Source: JAAYBQ01 sp035403465
GTDB taxonomy: Bacteria > Spirochaetota > UBA4802 > UBA5550
Direction of reading: 5' to 3'
NCBI GenBank assembly: GCA_035403465.1
Contig: DAONFG010000077.1
Coordinates: forward strand, 1-9,697
DNA length: 9,697 nucleotides
Position 1 is the first letter of the stretch, and each line of letters opens with the position of its first letter. Below are positions 6,128-9,697 of this stretch, one piece after another. A program made the translations under genes and the position numbers. Under the pieces are notes generated by a model. It saw only the letters and a list, made by a program, of their open reading frames with translations. It ran no database searches and was not told the DNA's origin.

Positions 6128-7273
6128 ATGAGAGATGACAGAATATACAGGAAACTTCAGCGACACCTTGATAAACAGCCTGTTGGTTTTCCCCGCGACA
6201 GGTCGGGTTCCGATATCCGACTCCTTAAACATCACTTCTCGGTCGAAGAGGCGGTAATTGCCCTTGCCATGAGCTACAGGTATGAAACGGTTGATATTAT
6301 TATGGATCGTATTCCTGGTTTTATAAAAATGAAAGGGGCTCTGATCCCCGATGTCGCTGACCTCCGGAAATGCCTGGATTCGATGAGTCAAAAAATAAGC
6401 ATCATGAGGAAAGAAGAGAACGGCATCATTTACTACTGCCTTGTCCCGCTTGTAATAGGCATGTATGAAGGTAAAGTCTTCGAGATGGACGCGGAATACC
6501 TGGAAGCATATGACAGTTATGCCCATGCCATGCAGCACGGGCTGTCATTCATCAGTACCTATGTCCCGCAGATGAGGACGATTCCCATTGAGGCTGTAAT
6601 ACCGGCAGTCCATGATATCATGCAATACGATGATGTCCGGGAGCATATTAATAATACCAGCGGACCCATCTTTATCATTGAATGCAGCTGCAGGAAGAGA
6701 AAAAAAATTCACGGTGACCCCTGTAAACAGACGCAGCGGAGCGAGACATGTATGGTCTTCGGAGATATTGCAAAGGTGATGCTCAGGTTTAACCAGGGCA
6801 GGGAGGTAAGGAAAGATGAGGCTCTTGAGATTATTAGGGAAAACCAGTTGGAGGGACTTGTGCTGCAGACATATAACATGCAGCATCCGGAAGTTATATG
6901 CTCCTGCTGCAGTTGCTGCTGTGAGGTTCTCGGAATACACAGGATGCTGCCCAACCCGAGAATATTCACCTCTGCAAGCTACCATGCCGCCATTGACCCG
7001 GGGAAATGCATAGGGTGCAGGCAGTGTGAAAAAAAATGCCAGGTGGGCGCACTGACCTTTGATAAAAAAAAGAAAAAGATATCCGTGGTTGATAAAAGAT
7101 GCATCGGCTGCGGGAACTGCCTGCCAGCCTGCAAGGCTGGTGCAGTCAGTCTTCTGAAAAAAATGGATGCACCTGTTCCGCCCGCAGACTTTGAAGGTCT
7201 GCAGGAGGTCATTATGCGTGGAAAACCGCTATGGAGACTGGGGCGAATTATCAGGCGTACTTTGACTAAATAG
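6128..7273 (+). CDS. 4Fe-4S dicluster ferredoxin-type protein with extra Cys-rich region
   Basis: A 381-residue cytosolic protein, probably an electron carrier or redox partner; no signal peptide or membrane segment is seen. The N-terminal part (about 1-80) looks like a small helical, winged-helix-like domain (IYRKLQRHLDKQPVGFP, then RLLKHHFSVEEAVIALAMSY). The middle carries C186, C188, C199, C208 and then a dense cluster C258, C260, C261, C263, C264, C265. The C-terminus has two classical motifs, CIGCRQCEKKC (C294, C297, C300, C304) and CIGCGNCLPAC (C325, C328, C331, C335), enough for two 4Fe-4S clusters. Proteins of this layout occur in anaerobic bacteria and archaea, usually annotated only as 4Fe-4S proteins (recalled, not searched). 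The middle Cys set could bind a further cluster or metal. The start ATG has only a weak GGGA Shine-Dalgarno. The last 8 bases overlap the convergent oxidoreductase gene. Confidence 0.88.
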   Translation: MRDDRIYRKLQRHLDKQPVGFPRDRSGSDIRLLKHHFSVEEAVIALAMSYRYETVDIIMDRIPGFIKMKGALIPDVADLRKCLDSMSQKISIMRKEENGIIYYCLVPLVIGMYEGKVFEMDAEYLEAYDSYAHAMQHGLSFISTYVPQMRTIPIEAVIPAVHDIMQYDDVREHINNTSGPIFIIECSCRKRKKIHGDPCKQTQRSETCMVFGDIAKVMLRFNQGREVRKDEALEIIRENQLEGLVLQTYNMQHPEVICSCCSCCCEVLGIHRMLPNPRIFTSASYHAAIDPGKCIGCRQCEKKCQVGALTFDKKKKKISVVDKRCIGCGNCLPACKAGAVSLLKKMDAPVPPADFEGLQEVIMRGKPLWRLGRIIRRTLTK

Positions 7274-8957
7274 TATTACCTGTCAGCTCCTCAAACAGCG
7301 CTGAAGCTGTTCCTATGCCGCCGGCAATGCCCGGGGAATTTTTAGTAGCCGAAACATTATACAGGTTCTTTGGACATCCATTCTCCTCTATCTGACCTTT
7401 CAGTATCTCCTTGACACTGAGCCGCCTGCCGTATGCGTTCCCCATCTCGCCGTTTGTCTGGGCCTTGATGTCAATCGAACTCACAACCTCTGTAAAAAGC
7501 AATTTTGACTTCAGACCCGGAAACATGTTGCGGTCGAGTATCTCTACTATGTCCGTTGCGAGTTTTTGCTTGAAAGCACTTACAGCTCCCGGACCTTTGG
7601 CATAAATTTTATTCTCCTGGTTATAGTTGCCTGGGCAGAAAACAACCAGGGCATCTTTATTTTTTTTCGCTGCTGCCCCGTATTTATTCGCTGTCGGCGA
7701 ACAGACAAAGAGCATTTTAGGCGGGGCAGTGATATCAGGATTGTTATAGTTTACCTCTTTACCATCCTGCCACCAGTAGTTTCTGCCTTTCATCGCTGCA
7801 ATCGGTTCAAGCCCCTTCTTCAGGCCGATGCAGACAGTGGGTATGCTGTGCGACGGCAGGTATTTAAACGATGCGATGCTTTTGCCCAGCAGCGAGTACG
7901 TAAGCCTGGGTGAGATGTCGCTGAAGACAACATCGCATGGATACACGGTTCCGTCATTGCAGACTGCGCTGGTTACAATGTTATTTTTAGTCACGAGCTG
8001 TACAACTTTCTTCCCGGTTTCCACAGTACCGCCGTTTGCGCGGATTGAAGAAACAAGCGATTCGAAAAAAAAGTGAAATCCCTTCTCGGGATAACGTGCA
8101 CCCTTGTGGTAGTTCCCGGTGCCAATGATATATGCAAGGGCTGACATCTCGGATTCGGACTCGGCGAATATTCCGCCGTGACCATAGAGTATCCGGCGCG
8201 GCAGGCTGCTGATTTTGTACTGGTCGAACCATTCTTTTACTGAAAGGAACAGAACCTGGGCCATTTTCATCTTGAGGGAAAAATTCGCTTCGTTTGAAAG
8301 AAGAAATTTTGCAGCGAGGAAAATATAGCTGTCACTGTCATTCTGTCTGCTGAAAAATGATTTGTATGTGTTGAAGATCGCTGTCATGTCCCTGAACAGG
8401 CTGTTGATGTTGTCGGACTCTTCGGGAAACATGGCGGAGAGTTCCTTCCTGAAATTGTCAAGGCCGAGCGGTACCCTGAAGTTCAGGAAGTATGAATTGT
8501 TCTCATAATCATTCCTGCTGCCTATGAATACCCGTTCAAAACCGTCCCTCTCCATGAGCAGGAAGGGATTCGAGGATTTTATCCCCAGGAACTTGAGGAA
8601 ACGGTCGCCGCGCTCACCTTCGTTGAACTCCCATACGTACTGCGGGCCCATTGAATACTTCATGCCGTCCAGTGTAAGACACCGTCCATGGCCGCCTATC
8701 TGCGAATCGTTCATCTCGAGTACACTGACGTGGTGGCCTATCTTTGCGAAGAGAGCCGCCGATGCCATGCCGCCGATGCCGCTTCCGATAACGACTATAT
8801 TTTTTTTATCACCGGCCCATGGTGATGAATCTTTCGGGCTGAAAAACCTTAAATTAAACTTTTCTTTTATGGATGAAGATTTTGATGATGGCTGTTTTCC
8901 GGAAGCGGATGGTTCAGCGGCGTCGTTTTTTAATTTACCTGTTTTCGTTTCTTTCAT
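7266..8957 (-). CDS. FAD-dependent oxidoreductase, CrtI/phytoene-desaturase-like
   Basis: A 563-residue flavoprotein of the phytoene desaturase / carotenoid isomerase / retinol saturase type, likely acting on a hydrophobic polyene or lipid. The dinucleotide fold is clear: NIVVIGSGIGGMASAALFA (53-71, G58/G60/G63), then an acidic strand end at E81. The IGGHGRCLTLDGMKYSMGP segment (87-105) fits the conserved second FAD contact. The C-terminal NVSATKNSPGIAGGIGTASA motif is typical of this superfamily's final FAD-binding region. The first 50 residues are Ser/Lys-rich and disordered-looking rather than a signal peptide. No other carotenoid gene is in view, so the substrate is open. The gene follows the broken barrel gene by 15 nt on the same strand, with an AGAGGT-like Shine-Dalgarno (8967-8972) just past the barrel stop. 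Its own stop lies inside the tail of the convergent 4Fe-4S gene. Confidence 0.9.
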   Translation of the reverse strand: MKETKTGKLKNDAAEPSASGKQPSSKSSSIKEKFNLRFFSPKDSSPWAGDKKNIVVIGSGIGGMASAALFAKIGHHVSVLEMNDSQIGGHGRCLTLDGMKYSMGPQYVWEFNEGERGDRFLKFLGIKSSNPFLLMERDGFERVFIGSRNDYENNSYFLNFRVPLGLDNFRKELSAMFPEESDNINSLFRDMTAIFNTYKSFFSRQNDSDSYIFLAAKFLLSNEANFSLKMKMAQVLFLSVKEWFDQYKISSLPRRILYGHGGIFAESESEMSALAYIIGTGNYHKGARYPEKGFHFFFESLVSSIRANGGTVETGKKVVQLVTKNNIVTSAVCNDGTVYPCDVVFSDISPRLTYSLLGKSIASFKYLPSHSIPTVCIGLKKGLEPIAAMKGRNYWWQDGKEVNYNNPDITAPPKMLFVCSPTANKYGAAAKKNKDALVVFCPGNYNQENKIYAKGPGAVSAFKQKLATDIVEILDRNMFPGLKSKLLFTEVVSSIDIKAQTNGEMGNAYGRRLSVKEILKGQIEENGCPKNLYNVSATKNSPGIAGGIGTASALFEELTGNTI

Positions 8958-8972
8958 CAGGATGGTGACCTC

Positions 8973-9691
8973 TTAAAAATTACAGGCAATGCCTGAATAT
9001 AAACTTATTGCGCCCAGCCAGTGACTGCTTTCGCCGCTGCTGTTCCAGTTCATGTAATCCTGGAAATCATCCTGGGGCTGATGCTGGAACCTTACATCAA
9101 ATCTTAATTCCAGTATGTTGATGGTAACGCGCTCAAACATCAGGCCCCGCCCAGGCCGAATACGGGGCGCACGAGGTATGGTTTTCCTGCCAGCATTGAA
9201 TTGGTATCATCAGAAAAATCCCCTGACAGGTAGCGGTCAAGTGCAAGGCCTGCTTCTGCAAACATGAAAAAATTCACCTTACCGTCTTCCGGGGCCGCCG
9301 TAAATCCGCCGATCCTGTACATGAGTGTATACGATTCCGCCGTAAAAGCATTCTTATAATCCTGGAATGAAAATGCTCCCTTTGAACGATCATAAGAAAT
9401 ATAGATATCATGAAACCAGTTCCCGGCCTGGAGAAATTTTACCTCGCCGAAGAATCCCCATCCCAGGTTCAACTTGTTGTTAATTTTTGATTCATTGTAA
9501 TCTGAATCATCCGGAAATATTTCGCCGATTGTGCCGACTGTCCCCTGGATACCTGCTAAAAGAACAGTGGATTGTGCATCTGCAGGTTTGATGAAAACGC
9601 AGAAAATTGAAACAAAACAAAATAATGCCGTTACTTTTTTTTGGTAGTGTACAATGTCTTGCGCACATTTTAAGAATAAAAAAGTCCTCAA
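8973..9691 (-). pseudogene. Outer-membrane beta-barrel protein gene with a 1-base frameshift
   Basis: The frame starting near 9691 encodes a signal-peptide-like segment (KKVTALFCFVSIFCVFIKPADA, cleavage probably after residue 39, ADA|QS). Barrel-like strands follow (LNLGWGFFGEVKFLQAG, HDIYISYDRSKGAFSF, YTLMYRIGGF, FFMFAEAGLALDRYLSG, YLVRPVFGLGG). It stops at TGA 9140-9142. The next frame continues without gap as GLMFERVTINILELRF... through to LGAISLYSGIACNF and TAA at 8973-8975, a normal barrel C-terminus ending in Phe. One missing base in or near the G-run at 9145-9152 explains everything; the restored protein would have 239 residues. The start is uncertain: TTG at 9689-9691 has no clear Shine-Dalgarno, the frame stays open to the window edge, and ATG at 9666-9668 would need another shift in an A8 run. 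The specific family is not recognised. Confidence 0.75.
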
Positions 9692-9697
9692 TCTGAC

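Noticed and set aside
6110..6985. Long minus-strand frames opposite the 4Fe-4S gene
   Set aside because: They lie wholly antisense to a gene with clear motifs, have no recognisable domains, and look like codon shadows.
7294..7311. Hairpin AACAGC/GCTGTT as terminator of the 4Fe-4S gene
   Set aside because: Six-bp stem inside the coding end of the oxidoreductase with no T tract after it; codon-driven chance is more likely.
1..9697. CRISPR array, insertion sequence, tRNA or rRNA
   Set aside because: No regularly spaced repeats, transposase motifs, terminal inverted repeats or tRNA cloverleaf pattern were found by eye on either strand.

Overview
This window looks like a bacterial chromosomal segment from a Gram-negative (two-membrane) organism. 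There are two beta-barrel-like protein ends finishing in Phe, a signal-peptide periplasmic protein and a cytosolic multi-PAS hybrid kinase. Large acyl-CoA dehydrogenases, 4Fe-4S proteins with extra Cys clusters and small HAMP membrane proteins are typical of anaerobic lineages such as Desulfobacterota or Spirochaetota. That placement is a guess from gene content; no rRNA or tRNA is present to fix it.

Layout, left to right. (1) 1-1109, minus: N-terminal 369 residues of a large acyl-CoA dehydrogenase that runs off the left edge, with a control region to its right. (2) 1352-3991, minus: an orphan soluble hybrid histidine kinase (PAS-PAS-PAS-HisKA-HATPase-REC) with two candidate intrinsic terminators after it. 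(3) 3992-4214: divergent intergenic region. (4) 4215-4937 and 4934-5539, plus: a two-gene ATGA-coupled unit encoding an exported protein and a two-TM HAMP protein with no output domain, closed by a perfect 20-bp palindrome. (5) 5581-5805, minus: a startless 74-codon remnant resembling the C-terminus of an outer-membrane barrel. (6) 5806-6127: AT-rich non-coding control region with several short repeats. (7) 6128-7273, plus: a 381-aa Cys-rich protein ending in two 4Fe-4S motifs. (8) 7266-8957, minus: a CrtI-like FAD oxidoreductase whose stop overlaps the previous gene tail-to-tail. (9) 8973-9691 and beyond, minus: an outer-membrane protein gene broken by one missing base, lying directly upstream of the oxidoreductase in the same transcription direction.

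How the parts may work together. The coupled pair in (4) reads away from the hybrid kinase, and all three could form a signalling module: periplasmic protein, membrane HAMP relay, soluble kinase. That is inference from position only. The barrel gene and FAD oxidoreductase form a likely operon with 15 nt between them. The acyl-CoA dehydrogenase and the ferredoxin-like protein fit beta-oxidation and anaerobic electron transfer. The two genes share a short upstream motif, too short to prove co-regulation. No mobile element, CRISPR array, phage gene or RNA gene was seen.
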